Below, piece by piece: positions 34,201 through 42,605 of a stretch of DNA of 44,885 nt. The translations under genes and the position numbers were made by a program. This DNA comes from a virus. The notes beneath the pieces are model-generated. The model saw only the letters and a program-made list of their open reading frames with translations, was not told the origin of the DNA and searched no databases. The stretch is taken from IMG/VR virus record IMGVR_UViG_3300035228_000759, positions 1 to 44,885 of that record; one strand, 5' to 3'. Position 1 is the first letter of the stretch, and every line of letters begins with the position of its first letter.

Positions 34201-35217
34201 GTGGTTAAAACATTATTAATTGACGGAAATAATTTATTTAAAATAGGTTTTCATGGGGTTAGAGATTTCTATCATGAGGGTAAACATATTGGAGGTATCT
34301 ATCATTTTGTCAATACAATCAAAAAGTTTCTTAATGAACACAATCATGATAAAGTAATTGTGTTTTGGGATGGGGAGAATAACTCGTCCCAAAGAAAACT
34401 TATTTCACCAGACTATAAGGGTAATCGTAAGCAAACTTTAAATGAGGCTAAAAAAGAATCGTTTGAGTGGCAAGTGCAACAAGTTAAAGCTTATCTTGAA
34501 GAAATGTTTATCAGACAAGTTTCTGTTAAAAATACTGAAAGTGATGATTTAATTGCTTATTACTGTCAAATATCTGAAAACGAGTATAAGACTATATATT
34601 CTTCAGATAAAGACCTTACACAACTTATATCGGACAAAGTGGAGGTGTACCAACCTATGAAGAGAATAACCCTTAAAAATGGAGATTTAGTCCCTTTAAA
34701 GGATATATCTATCCCTCACCAAAACATATCAACATTTAAGATTATATCGGGAGATAAATCCGATAATATTGACGGTATCCGTTATATGGGAGAAAAAACA
34801 TTTGTTAAGTTATTTCCCGAAATAGTTGATAGTGTCGTAACTATTGATGATATTTTAAAACGTGCAGAGGAGCTACATAAAAATGATAAAGACAATCGAG
34901 CATTACAAAATTTACTCTCAGGTAAAACTAAAAGAGGAATTTATGGTGAAGAATTTTTTATAATAAATAAAAAACTCGTAGATTTGTCTCAACCATTATT
35001 AACTGAAGACTCAAAAGAAATAATTAAACAGTACCATACAGAAAATTTAGACCCTGATGGTAGAGGTTATAAAAACTTAATGAGAATGATGATGAAAGAT
35101 GGAATTTTTAAGTATCTACCAAAACATGACAACGCGTGGGTTGAATTTTTAACCCCTTTTATGAAATTAACAAGAAAAGAAAAAAGAAGATTTAAAACTA
35201 AAAAACGTTTAATATGA
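34201..35217 (+). CDS. rnh: 5'-3' exonuclease / RNase H of the FEN (PIN-like) family
   Basis: A 338-residue flap-endonuclease-type nuclease, like T4 RNase H (305), which removes RNA primers from lagging-strand fragments. The acidic metal-binding residues are in place: D8 (LLIDGNN), D57 (VFWDGEN), E113, D115 and D116 (NTESDDLIAYY), D136 and D138 (YSSDKDLTQ), D185 and D188 (SGDKSDNI). The start is GTG at 34201 after an A-rich leader; no in-frame ATG near it is better. It overlaps the next gene by 4 bases (ATGA). Confidence 0.93.
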   Translation: MVKTLLIDGNNLFKIGFHGVRDFYHEGKHIGGIYHFVNTIKKFLNEHNHDKVIVFWDGENNSSQRKLISPDYKGNRKQTLNEAKKESFEWQVQQVKAYLEEMFIRQVSVKNTESDDLIAYYCQISENEYKTIYSSDKDLTQLISDKVEVYQPMKRITLKNGDLVPLKDISIPHQNISTFKIISGDKSDNIDGIRYMGEKTFVKLFPEIVDSVVTIDDILKRAEELHKNDKDNRALQNLLSGKTKRGIYGEEFFIINKKLVDLSQPLLTEDSKEIIKQYHTENLDPDGRGYKNLMRMMMKDGIFKYLPKHDNAWVEFLTPFMKLTRKEKRRFKTKKRLI

Positions 35218-35678
35218 AAGAAAAAACAGAAACAACCAAATTAGAGTTCTTAATGACTCTAAACAACAACTTTGTTGTACAGAGGTACTTTAATGTTCGT
35301 GGGTACAATCCTAAGGCGAGAGGGAGTGTTGAACTTTATGAGGTAATTAGAAATGCTGCGGAAGTCATCCAAGAAGATTTGAAAACCAAATCATCTAACT
35401 ACCTTTCAGAAAATATGGGTCAAATTATGGTTAATCCTGAAATTTTAGAAACATCAAATACTGAAGGAGATGAGTATTTTAACATCTATCTTAAGATAGG
35501 GGATGAGACAATTTGTCATAGAATTTGGGATGCTAAATTATACCCACCTAAGACTAGATACACTGTGGATGTACGCCCACACCTAAAAAAGTTACTTCGC
35601 GAGTTAACTGACACTTTCTCAAGTGAAAATTTAACTTACAAGTACATGGAGCATTCACTAATTTACCCATATTTATAA
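35214..35678 (+). CDS. Hypothetical protein in the replication operon
   Basis: A 154-residue protein translationally coupled to the RNase H gene (ATGA overlap) and 31 bases upstream of the helicase gene. No family is recognised. It starts with a helical part (KLEFLMTLNNNFVVQRYFNV), has a mixed middle and ends with a helix-turn-strand (VRPHLKKLLRELTDTFSSEN). Because all its neighbours are replication proteins, a helper role in replication, such as helicase loading, is possible, but nothing in the sequence shows it. Confidence 0.7.
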   Translation: MKEKTETTKLEFLMTLNNNFVVQRYFNVRGYNPKARGSVELYEVIRNAAEVIQEDLKTKSSNYLSENMGQIMVNPEILETSNTEGDEYFNIYLKIGDETICHRIWDAKLYPPKTRYTVDVRPHLKKLLRELTDTFSSENLTYKYMEHSLIYPYL

Positions 35679-35709
35679 TTTACAAACACAGATTAAAACT
35701 CAAAAAAAT

Positions 35710-37089
35710 ATGTCAAAAGAAAAGAATTTTGGTTACCTCGGTAATACATTTCAACTACAAATACTTAACAATATTATCCTTCATAAGGATTTTGCAAGTT
35801 CTATTGTAGATGTGTTGGAACCTAAGTACTTTGACAATCAATATTTTAAGTTAATCATGCAGATGACCAAGGAGTATTACCACAAGTATGAACACGCTCC
35901 TTCGTTCTCAACACTTGAACAAATTACAAAATCAGAAGTTACGTCACCTATGGCCCAAAAAATGGTCTTAGATATGATTACTCAAGTAGTAGATGCTCCT
36001 GATGATGGATACCAATACGTTCAAGAAAAGGCGTTAAAGTTCTGTAAACAACAAGAATTACAGAAGGTTATGTCTAAAGCACAAAAGATTATCGACAAAG
36101 GTGATTTTGAATCTTATGACCATTTAGAGGAAATGGTAAGAGAAGCTTTACAAGTTGGAGAAGTTGATACGGGAACTGCAGATGTTTTTTTTAATTTAGA
36201 TGAGGTTTTGGATGATGATTTTAGACATCCGATTCCGATTGGAATAACAGGTATAGATAATCTACTAAAAGGTGGGTTAGCAAAGGGTGAAATTGGAGTT
36301 ATTTTAGCTCCGACAGGTGTGGGTAAAACCACAGTACTTAGTAAAATAGCTAATAACGCATTTAACTTAGGTTATAATGTTTTACAAATATTTTTCGAAG
36401 ACAACCCTAAGATTATACAAAGAAAACATTTCACTATGTGGACAAAAATTGCACCTGATAATTTGTCACTACAAAGGGAAGAAGTTTTAGAAAAAGTTAG
36501 ACAAATTAAAGAAAATGCATCTAATCGATTAGTTCTAAAGAAGTTACCATCCGATACGTTAACGATGAATCAAATAAAAAATCAGATACGTAAAATGATA
36601 GCGGAAGGTACTAAAATAGATTTAGTTGTAGTTGATTATATTGATTGTATCGTTCCCGATAAAAATTTAGGGGACGAATGGAAAAGTGAAGGTTCGGTTA
36701 TGAGAGGGTTTGAATCTATGTGTCATGAATTAGATATAGCGGGATGGACAGCCACTCAGGGTAACCGTTCTTCAATATCTTCTGAAGTAGTTACTACGGA
36801 CCAAATGGGTGGTTCAATTAAGAAAGCCCAAGTAGGTCACGTTATTATTTCTGTTGCTAAATCCCTACAACAGAAAGAAATGAATTTAGCAACAATTGCT
36901 ATTACTAAATCAAGAATTGGTAAAGATGGAATTGTATTTGAAAATTGTAAATTCGATAACGAAATGATAGAAATTGATACGGATAGTAGTGTAACATTCT
37001 TAGGAATGGAAGAGCAAAAAGAAGAAAAGAACAAAGTACGTATTCAAGAACTTCTACAAAAAAGAAAACAAAGGGAAAATAAATTATAA
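35710..37089 (+). CDS. 41: Replicative DNA helicase (DnaB/T4 gp41-like)
   Basis: A 459-residue hexameric helicase (T4 gp41 has 475). An N-terminal helical domain (residues 1-150) is followed by a RecA-like ATPase: GIDNLLKGGLAKGEIGVIL, Walker A APTGVGKTT at 200-208, Walker B LVVVDYIDC, and later the DnaB-type segments GWTATQGNRSS and MGGSIKKAQVGHVII, then the C-terminal ITKSRIGKDG. It unwinds DNA ahead of the polymerase and would work with a primase encoded elsewhere. It lies in the same transcript as gp32, uvsX and rnh. Confidence 0.95.
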   Translation: MSKEKNFGYLGNTFQLQILNNIILHKDFASSIVDVLEPKYFDNQYFKLIMQMTKEYYHKYEHAPSFSTLEQITKSEVTSPMAQKMVLDMITQVVDAPDDGYQYVQEKALKFCKQQELQKVMSKAQKIIDKGDFESYDHLEEMVREALQVGEVDTGTADVFFNLDEVLDDDFRHPIPIGITGIDNLLKGGLAKGEIGVILAPTGVGKTTVLSKIANNAFNLGYNVLQIFFEDNPKIIQRKHFTMWTKIAPDNLSLQREEVLEKVRQIKENASNRLVLKKLPSDTLTMNQIKNQIRKMIAEGTKIDLVVVDYIDCIVPDKNLGDEWKSEGSVMRGFESMCHELDIAGWTATQGNRSSISSEVVTTDQMGGSIKKAQVGHVIISVAKSLQQKEMNLATIAITKSRIGKDGIVFENCKFDNEMIEIDTDSSVTFLGMEEQKEEKNKVRIQELLQKRKQRENKL

Positions 37090-37111
37090 ATTTTTTTAAA
37101 AACAATAGTAA

Positions 37112-38392
37112 ATGGACAATCTAATAGATAGTGTCTCAAAAGACATTCGTTACGTAATAAAGAGAAGTGGAGATAAAGTAGTTTTTAAATCTGAAAAGAT
37201 TGAAATGGCTATTTTAAATGCCATGAAAAGTATTGATAAAGTTGATGAGGGTATGGCTGAAAAAATTGCTAGACTCACAACAAAAGGACTTTTCAGAGGT
37301 AATAAAGAAAGAATTCCTAACGTAGATGAAATTCATGATATGGTTGAAAATAAGTTAATGGATAACGGTTTAAATGACGTTGCCAAAGAATACATTATTT
37401 ATCGTTCTAAGAACCAACCTAACATCTTTTCAAAAAGAATTAATCTTAAACCTTACGAATACCCTAATTTAAATGAGTATGTCGATGCAATTAGACACTC
37501 ATACTGGGTGCACACTGAATTTAATTATACGTCAGATATCCAAGATTACAAAGTACATTTAAATGAAAAAGAAAAATCAGCAGTTGAAAGAGCGATGTTA
37601 GCAATTTCACAAATTGAAGTTGCAGTTAAATCATTTTGGGGTGACATTTATAAGAGGATGCCAAAACCTGAAATTGGTAATGTCGGTGCAACATTTGCGG
37701 AATCGGAAGTAAGACACGCAGACGCATATTCACACTTAATACAACTATTAGGTCTTAATAATGAATTTGAAAATTTATTAGAAGTACCACAAGTGAGAAG
37801 GAGAATTAAATATTTAGAGAAAGCGATTTCAAATTCAAAATCAGTTGACGATAAAGAGTATTTTGAGTCTATAGTTTTATTCTCGATGTTTGTTGAAAAC
37901 GTTTCGTTATTCTCACAATTTTTAGTTATTATGTCATTTAATAAACATAAAAACAAATTAAAGGGTATTAGTAACGCGGTTGAGGCTACATCTAAAGAAG
38001 AAAATATTCATGCTGAATTTGGGTTTGAGTTAGTTAATTTAATTAAAAAAGAAAACCCTGAATGGTGGACACCTCAGTTAGTTGAAGATTTAATTATTGC
38101 GACTAAAGAGGCTTACGAGGCTGAGACTGAAGTAGTTAATTGGATTTTTGAAAAAGGTGATTTAGATTTCTTAACTAAAAAACAAACAATGGAGTTCATT
38201 AAATATAGATTTAATGTATCTTTGAATTCTATAGGTGTTGACAGTATATTCGAAACTAATGATACATTATTAGAAACTACAGAGTGGTTTGATGATGAGA
38301 TTTTAACGACCAAACATACTGATTTTTTCAATAAAAGAAGTATTAACTATAGTAAGAAACAAAAATCAATAACGTCAAACGACTTATTTTAA
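37112..38392 (+). CDS. nrdB: Ribonucleotide reductase beta subunit with N-terminal ATP-cone
   Basis: A 426-residue class I radical-generating subunit. Residues 11-100 are an ATP-cone (YVIKRSGDKVVFKSEKIEMA; RIPNVDEIHDMVENKL), a dATP/ATP-sensing domain normally found on NrdA. The ferritin-like core has candidate metal ligands E169, E199-x2-H202, E262 and E297-x2-H300, and Y206 at the position of the radical tyrosine. ATP-cone NrdBs are known in flavobacteria such as Leeuwenhoekiella. The protein would make the radical used by NrdA to produce deoxynucleotides for the phage. It ends 30 bases before nrdA. The metal type (Fe or Mn) cannot be decided here. Confidence 0.95.
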   Translation: MDNLIDSVSKDIRYVIKRSGDKVVFKSEKIEMAILNAMKSIDKVDEGMAEKIARLTTKGLFRGNKERIPNVDEIHDMVENKLMDNGLNDVAKEYIIYRSKNQPNIFSKRINLKPYEYPNLNEYVDAIRHSYWVHTEFNYTSDIQDYKVHLNEKEKSAVERAMLAISQIEVAVKSFWGDIYKRMPKPEIGNVGATFAESEVRHADAYSHLIQLLGLNNEFENLLEVPQVRRRIKYLEKAISNSKSVDDKEYFESIVLFSMFVENVSLFSQFLVIMSFNKHKNKLKGISNAVEATSKEENIHAEFGFELVNLIKKENPEWWTPQLVEDLIIATKEAYEAETEVVNWIFEKGDLDFLTKKQTMEFIKYRFNVSLNSIGVDSIFETNDTLLETTEWFDDEILTTKHTDFFNKRSINYSKKQKSITSNDLF

Positions 38393-38422
38393 AAAGAAAC
38401 AAAACAATAATAAAACAATAAT

Positions 38423-40129
38423 ATGAAAAATAGAAAACCTTTTAATTGGATTAATGAAGAATCAATAACGTTTCTTCGTAGGGGTTATTTAAGTGAAGGT
38501 GAAGAACCTTTAGATAGAATAAAAACAATCGCACAACACGCAGAAAAACTTTTAGGTAAAGAAGGGTTTGCTGAAAAATTTTACGACTATATGAGTAAAG
38601 GATGGTATTCGTTATCATCACCTGTATGGGCAAATTTTGGTAAAGTTAGAGGTTTACCGGTAAGTTGTTTTGGTTCTAATGTTAGTGATAACATAGAATC
38701 AATATTATTTACTCAAGCTGAAGTTGGAGAAATGAGTAAAATGGGTGGTGGTACCTCAGGGTATTTCGGTAACATTAGAGGTCGTGGGGCTAAGATAACT
38801 GACAATGGACATGCTCCTGGTGCGGTTCACTTCATGAACTTATTTCAGAGTGTTGTTGATAACATTTCACAAGGGGCAACAAGAAGAGGTCGTTTCTCAC
38901 CTTACTTACCCGTTGAACATCCAGACATTATGGAGTTCTTAGAGATTGGTACAGAAGGGGCTTCAATTCAAGATTTAACACACGCAGTTACAGTGACTGA
39001 TAAATTTATGGAAGAAATGATTGCGGGTGACGATGAGAAAAGAAAAATATGGGCAAAAGTAATCCAACGAAGAGGTGAAATTGGTTACCCATATATTATG
39101 TTTCATGACACGATGAATAATAATGCACCTAAAGTTTATCAAGATAAAGGGGCTAAAATTTATAACTCTAATCTTTGTTCTGAGATAGCTCTACATAACT
39201 CGGATGATGAGTCATTCGTTTGTGTGTTATCTTCAATGAATGTGTTACATTACGATGAGTGGAAAGACACCGATGCGGTTGAAACTATGGTTTATTTCTT
39301 AGATGCGGTAGTAACTGAGTATTGTAATAAATTAGAAGAATTAAGAGACAATGGTACTAGAGAAGGTAAGATGGCGTTTCTTTATATGGAAAAGGCTTAT
39401 AACTTCGCTAAAAGACAAAGAGCACTTGGTTTAGGTGTTTTAGGTTGGCACTCACTATTACAATCAAAAGGGTTAGCTTTTGATACAAGAGAAACCGCTA
39501 AACTTAATGTTGAGGTATTTAAAACTATTAAAGATAAATCATATAGAGCATCAGAGGAGTTAGCTGAAATATTTGGGGAACCTGAATATCTAAAAGGTTA
39601 TGGTAGACGAAACGTAACACTTAATGCGGTCGCTCCGACTACCTCATCAGCATTTATTCTTGGTCAGGTATCACAATCTATTGAACCAATTTGGTCTAAT
39701 TGTTATGTTAAGGATGTGGCTAAGATGAAGGTAACTATAAAAAATCCAGTGCTAAAAGAATTATTAGACTCTATGGGTCGAGATAATAAAGAGACTTGGG
39801 ATAGTATAAAAAAGGGTGATGGTTCAGTACAACACTTAGATTTTCTAAGTGACGAACAAAAGGATGTCTTTAGAACTTTCGCGGAAATTAATCAATCATC
39901 AATTATTAATCAGGCAGCAATTAGACAAGATTTTATTGACCAATCACAGTCTTTAAACTTAATGGTATCACCTGAGATGCCGACTAAGGATGTTAATAAA
40001 TTACTTATTGACTCATGGAAGTTGGGGGTTAAGACCTTATATTACCAACATTCTATGAATTCGGCACAAGCATTTGCAAGAAAAAAGTTAAATCTAAATG
40101 ATTTACAATGTGTTGCATGTGAAGGTTAA
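38423..40129 (+). CDS. nrdA: Ribonucleotide reductase alpha subunit, class I, without ATP-cone
   Basis: A 568-residue catalytic subunit that reduces ribonucleoside diphosphates. Expected residues are present: C82 (LPVSCFGSN), N250, C252 and E254 (YNSNLCSEIA) as the catalytic thiyl-radical site, C267 (VCVLSSMN), the tyrosine pair Y540-Y541 (LYYQHSMN) of the radical path, and the C-terminal C563-x2-C566 shuttle for thioredoxin or glutaredoxin. It starts directly with the catalytic domain and lacks the N-terminal ATP-cone, so allosteric activity control must come from NrdB. It is much shorter than E. coli NrdA (761). It ends the module, followed by a strong terminator. Confidence 0.96.
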   Translation: MKNRKPFNWINEESITFLRRGYLSEGEEPLDRIKTIAQHAEKLLGKEGFAEKFYDYMSKGWYSLSSPVWANFGKVRGLPVSCFGSNVSDNIESILFTQAEVGEMSKMGGGTSGYFGNIRGRGAKITDNGHAPGAVHFMNLFQSVVDNISQGATRRGRFSPYLPVEHPDIMEFLEIGTEGASIQDLTHAVTVTDKFMEEMIAGDDEKRKIWAKVIQRRGEIGYPYIMFHDTMNNNAPKVYQDKGAKIYNSNLCSEIALHNSDDESFVCVLSSMNVLHYDEWKDTDAVETMVYFLDAVVTEYCNKLEELRDNGTREGKMAFLYMEKAYNFAKRQRALGLGVLGWHSLLQSKGLAFDTRETAKLNVEVFKTIKDKSYRASEELAEIFGEPEYLKGYGRRNVTLNAVAPTTSSAFILGQVSQSIEPIWSNCYVKDVAKMKVTIKNPVLKELLDSMGRDNKETWDSIKKGDGSVQHLDFLSDEQKDVFRTFAEINQSSIINQAAIRQDFIDQSQSLNLMVSPEMPTKDVNKLLIDSWKLGVKTLYYQHSMNSAQAFARKKLNLNDLQCVACEG

Positions 40130-40155
40130 GGAATAAAATAATAGTGTTTTATGTG

Positions 40156-40184
40156 AAAAGGTTGGATTCGTCTAACCTTTTTTC
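40156..40184 (+). terminator. Rho-independent terminator with TTCG loop after nrdA
   Basis: AAAAGGTTGGA (40156-40166) pairs with TCTAACCTTTT (40171-40181) with one G-T pair, loop TTCG, then a T-rich tract. Same loop as the terminator at 32146. Confidence 0.85.
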
Positions 40185-40215
40185 TTTTATATTTAGATAA
40201 AATAATCTGTGTTTA

Positions 40216-40222
40216 TATTTAT
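40216..40222 (+). promoter_or_regulatory. Candidate late-promoter element before gp25
   Basis: TATTTAT in GTTTATATTTATGG, ending 5 bases before the ATG at 40228; spacing is short, so a nearly leaderless transcript or another role is possible. Confidence 0.3.
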
Positions 40223-40227
40223 GGAAT

Positions 40228-40689
40228 ATGGCGAACGGTAAAACATACGGAGTATTCTTTCCATTCAGGGATAGTTTACAAGGGGACTACCTTAGATTGA
40301 CTCAATCAACTGATGAGGAGATTAGGGCGGATTTACTACATTTAATATTAACTCGGAAAGGAAGTAGGTATTATTTACCTGATTTTGGAACTCGTATTTA
40401 TGAGTTTATTTTTGAACCAATGGACGGTCCAACATTCGATGCAATAAAGGCCGATGTCCGACAAGCCGTAGATAAGTACATACCTAATTTACAAATAAAT
40501 GATATTACAATAGAACCTTATGTAGAGGCGGAACCTTTACCTGGTGAAATAAACTATGATGAGTTAGGTGGTCAAATCTTTAGAGTGGCTAGTGATAGTG
40601 CGGTTGAGTACACCGCAAAGTTAAGAATTGACTATACAATTGTTAGTGGTACATTTTCATCAAAAGATTTCGTGATTATAAATATTTAA
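40228..40689 (+). CDS. 25: Baseplate wedge protein (T4 gp25-like)
   Basis: A 153-residue gp25/GpW-type wedge protein (T4 gp25 has 132). The pattern TDEEIRADLLHLILTRKGSR followed by LPDFGTRIYEFIFEP is diagnostic, with a helix and then strands (PNLQINDITIEP; LRIDYTIV). It starts the sheath at the baseplate. An ATG at 40221 is in another frame. The gene ends 6 bases before gp6, and the pair form the conserved wedge core shared by contractile injection systems. Confidence 0.93.
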   Translation: MANGKTYGVFFPFRDSLQGDYLRLTQSTDEEIRADLLHLILTRKGSRYYLPDFGTRIYEFIFEPMDGPTFDAIKADVRQAVDKYIPNLQINDITIEPYVEAEPLPGEINYDELGGQIFRVASDSAVEYTAKLRIDYTIVSGTFSSKDFVIINI

Positions 40690-40695
40690 TAGTAT

Positions 40696-42534
40696 ATGGC
40701 TAACCGTAAAATTTCATACACAGATAGAGACTTTCAATCCTTAAGACAGGAATTGATAAATTACACTCAACAATATTACCCTGATTTAATAGGTAATTTC
40801 AATGACGCATCCATTTATTCTGTATTTATGGATTTAAATGCCGCTATTGGTGATAACTTACATTACCATATGGACCGTAGTATACAAGAGACAGTACTTC
40901 AATATGCTCAACAGAAGTCATCAATATATAATATCGCAAGAACGTATGGGTTAAAAATACCCGGTAATAGACCTTCCATCGCTTTAGTTGATGTATCTAT
41001 TACGGTACCAGCTTTAGGTGACCAAGAAGATGAGAGATATTTGGGTACTATGAGAGCGGGTTCTCAGTTTATTGGTGGAGGTCAAGTATTTGAAAACCCT
41101 AATGACATTGAGTTTAGTTCACAATATAATAGTGAAGGTTACCCGAATCGTACTAAGACGCCAAATTTTGATGCTAATAATCGTTTAATAAATTATACTA
41201 TGACCAAAAGAGAGGTTGTGGTTAATGGTTTAACTAAAACTTTTAAAAAGGTTATTAATAATAACGATGTTCGACCATTTTTTGAATTCTTTTTACCTGA
41301 AAAGAATGTTATTAGTATAACTTCTATAATACAAAAAGATGGTGTTAACTATCAGTCTCCACCTACATATGATGAATTTATAAGTTCAACTAATAAATGG
41401 TATGAAGTCGATGCGTTGGCTGAGTCTAAAATATTTGTTGAGGACCCTACTAAACCAGCTGACCAACCAGGTATTAAAGTTGGTAAGTATATTGAGACTG
41501 AAACACGATTTGTTTCTGAATATACACCTGAAGGGTATTGTAAGATAAATTTCGGTGGTGGTACTACAACACCTGAAGAACAGTTACAAGAATTCACAAG
41601 AACGGGGGTTCCGTTAAGAATACAAGATTATCAAAATAATATTGGTTTAGGTGTTACTGTTAGGGCTAACACGACATTATTTGTACAATATAGAGTTGGT
41701 GGTGGTAAGGCGTCTAATATTGGTGTTGATACGCTAACTCAATTTGGTACAACATTTTTTGATGTAAATGGACCATCAAGTACAATTAGTCAAAATGTAA
41801 TTGAAAGTTTAAGAACTAATAATGTTACGGCAGCAATTGGTGGTGGTAATTTACCGACTGCTGAGGAAGTTAGAAATATGGTATCTTTTAATTTTGCCGC
41901 ACAAAAAAGAGCAGTCACAGTTAATGATTATAATTCATTAGTTAGAACTATGCCGAGTAGATATGGTGCACCAGCTAAGGCTGCGATTACTGAAGAAGAT
42001 AATAAAATAAAAATTGAAATTCTTTCGTATGATACTCAAGGTAAATTAACTGAATCAGTATCTAATACATTAAAACAAAATATCGCCAATTACTTATCAC
42101 ATTATAGGATGATAAATGATTATATCTCCATATCAAGTGCGAACGTAGTAGATTTAGAATTTGACTTATCAGTTGTTATGGACTCAACTCAAAATCAGGG
42201 ACAAATTATCACAAATATTATTAATTCTGTAGATAGTTATTTTTCACCTCAAAGACAACAATTAGGTAGTAATGTTAATGTTTCAGATGTTAGAAGAATC
42301 GTTCAGGACATCCCTGGTGTTATTTCTTTATCTGACCTAAAAGTTTTCGGAAAAGTTGGGGGTAGGTACTCTAATTCACAGACATCACAAAGATATTCTG
42401 ATAGTCAAACAAAAGAAATAAAGTTAATTGATGATACAATTTTTGCTCAACCAAATCAGGTGTATCAAATTCGTTTTCCCGATAACGATATCAAAGTAAG
42501 AGCTAAGTCACTTAAAAATGTCGACTTCTCTTAA
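40696..42534 (+). CDS. 6: Baseplate wedge protein (T4 gp6 / baseplate J-like)
   Basis: A 612-residue wedge protein (T4 gp6 has 660). The N-terminus (KISYTDRDFQSLRQELINYT, then NDASIYSVFMDLNAAIGDNL) and central RNMVSFNFAAQKRAVTVNDY followed by NSLVRTMPSRYG are typical of the gp6/baseplate-J family; the C-terminal part (YFSPQRQQLGSNVNVSDVRR) closes the fold. It heterodimerises around gp25 and gp53 to build the inner ring of the baseplate. Located just after gp25 as in many contractile tails. Confidence 0.93.
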   Translation: MANRKISYTDRDFQSLRQELINYTQQYYPDLIGNFNDASIYSVFMDLNAAIGDNLHYHMDRSIQETVLQYAQQKSSIYNIARTYGLKIPGNRPSIALVDVSITVPALGDQEDERYLGTMRAGSQFIGGGQVFENPNDIEFSSQYNSEGYPNRTKTPNFDANNRLINYTMTKREVVVNGLTKTFKKVINNNDVRPFFEFFLPEKNVISITSIIQKDGVNYQSPPTYDEFISSTNKWYEVDALAESKIFVEDPTKPADQPGIKVGKYIETETRFVSEYTPEGYCKINFGGGTTTPEEQLQEFTRTGVPLRIQDYQNNIGLGVTVRANTTLFVQYRVGGGKASNIGVDTLTQFGTTFFDVNGPSSTISQNVIESLRTNNVTAAIGGGNLPTAEEVRNMVSFNFAAQKRAVTVNDYNSLVRTMPSRYGAPAKAAITEEDNKIKIEILSYDTQGKLTESVSNTLKQNIANYLSHYRMINDYISISSANVVDLEFDLSVVMDSTQNQGQIITNIINSVDSYFSPQRQQLGSNVNVSDVRRIVQDIPGVISLSDLKVFGKVGGRYSNSQTSQRYSDSQTKEIKLIDDTIFAQPNQVYQIRFPDNDIKVRAKSLKNVDFS

Positions 42535-42584
42535 ATCTATCCATATACTTTTGACAAAATCAAATTAAAATTAGGATGAATAAC

Positions 42585-42592
42585 TATTTATC
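42585..42592 (+). promoter_or_regulatory. Candidate late-promoter element before the open-ended structural gene
   Basis: CTATTTATCTTAAAAAC with TATTTATC 13 bases before the ATG at 42606, nearly identical to the element at 19498. Confidence 0.45.
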
Positions 42593-42605
42593 TTAAAAAC
42601 TAATT

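Noticed and set aside
42551-42580. TTGACA at 42551 as a promoter
   Set aside because: No -10 element at 16-18 bases; the nearby TATTTATC is too far to pair with it.
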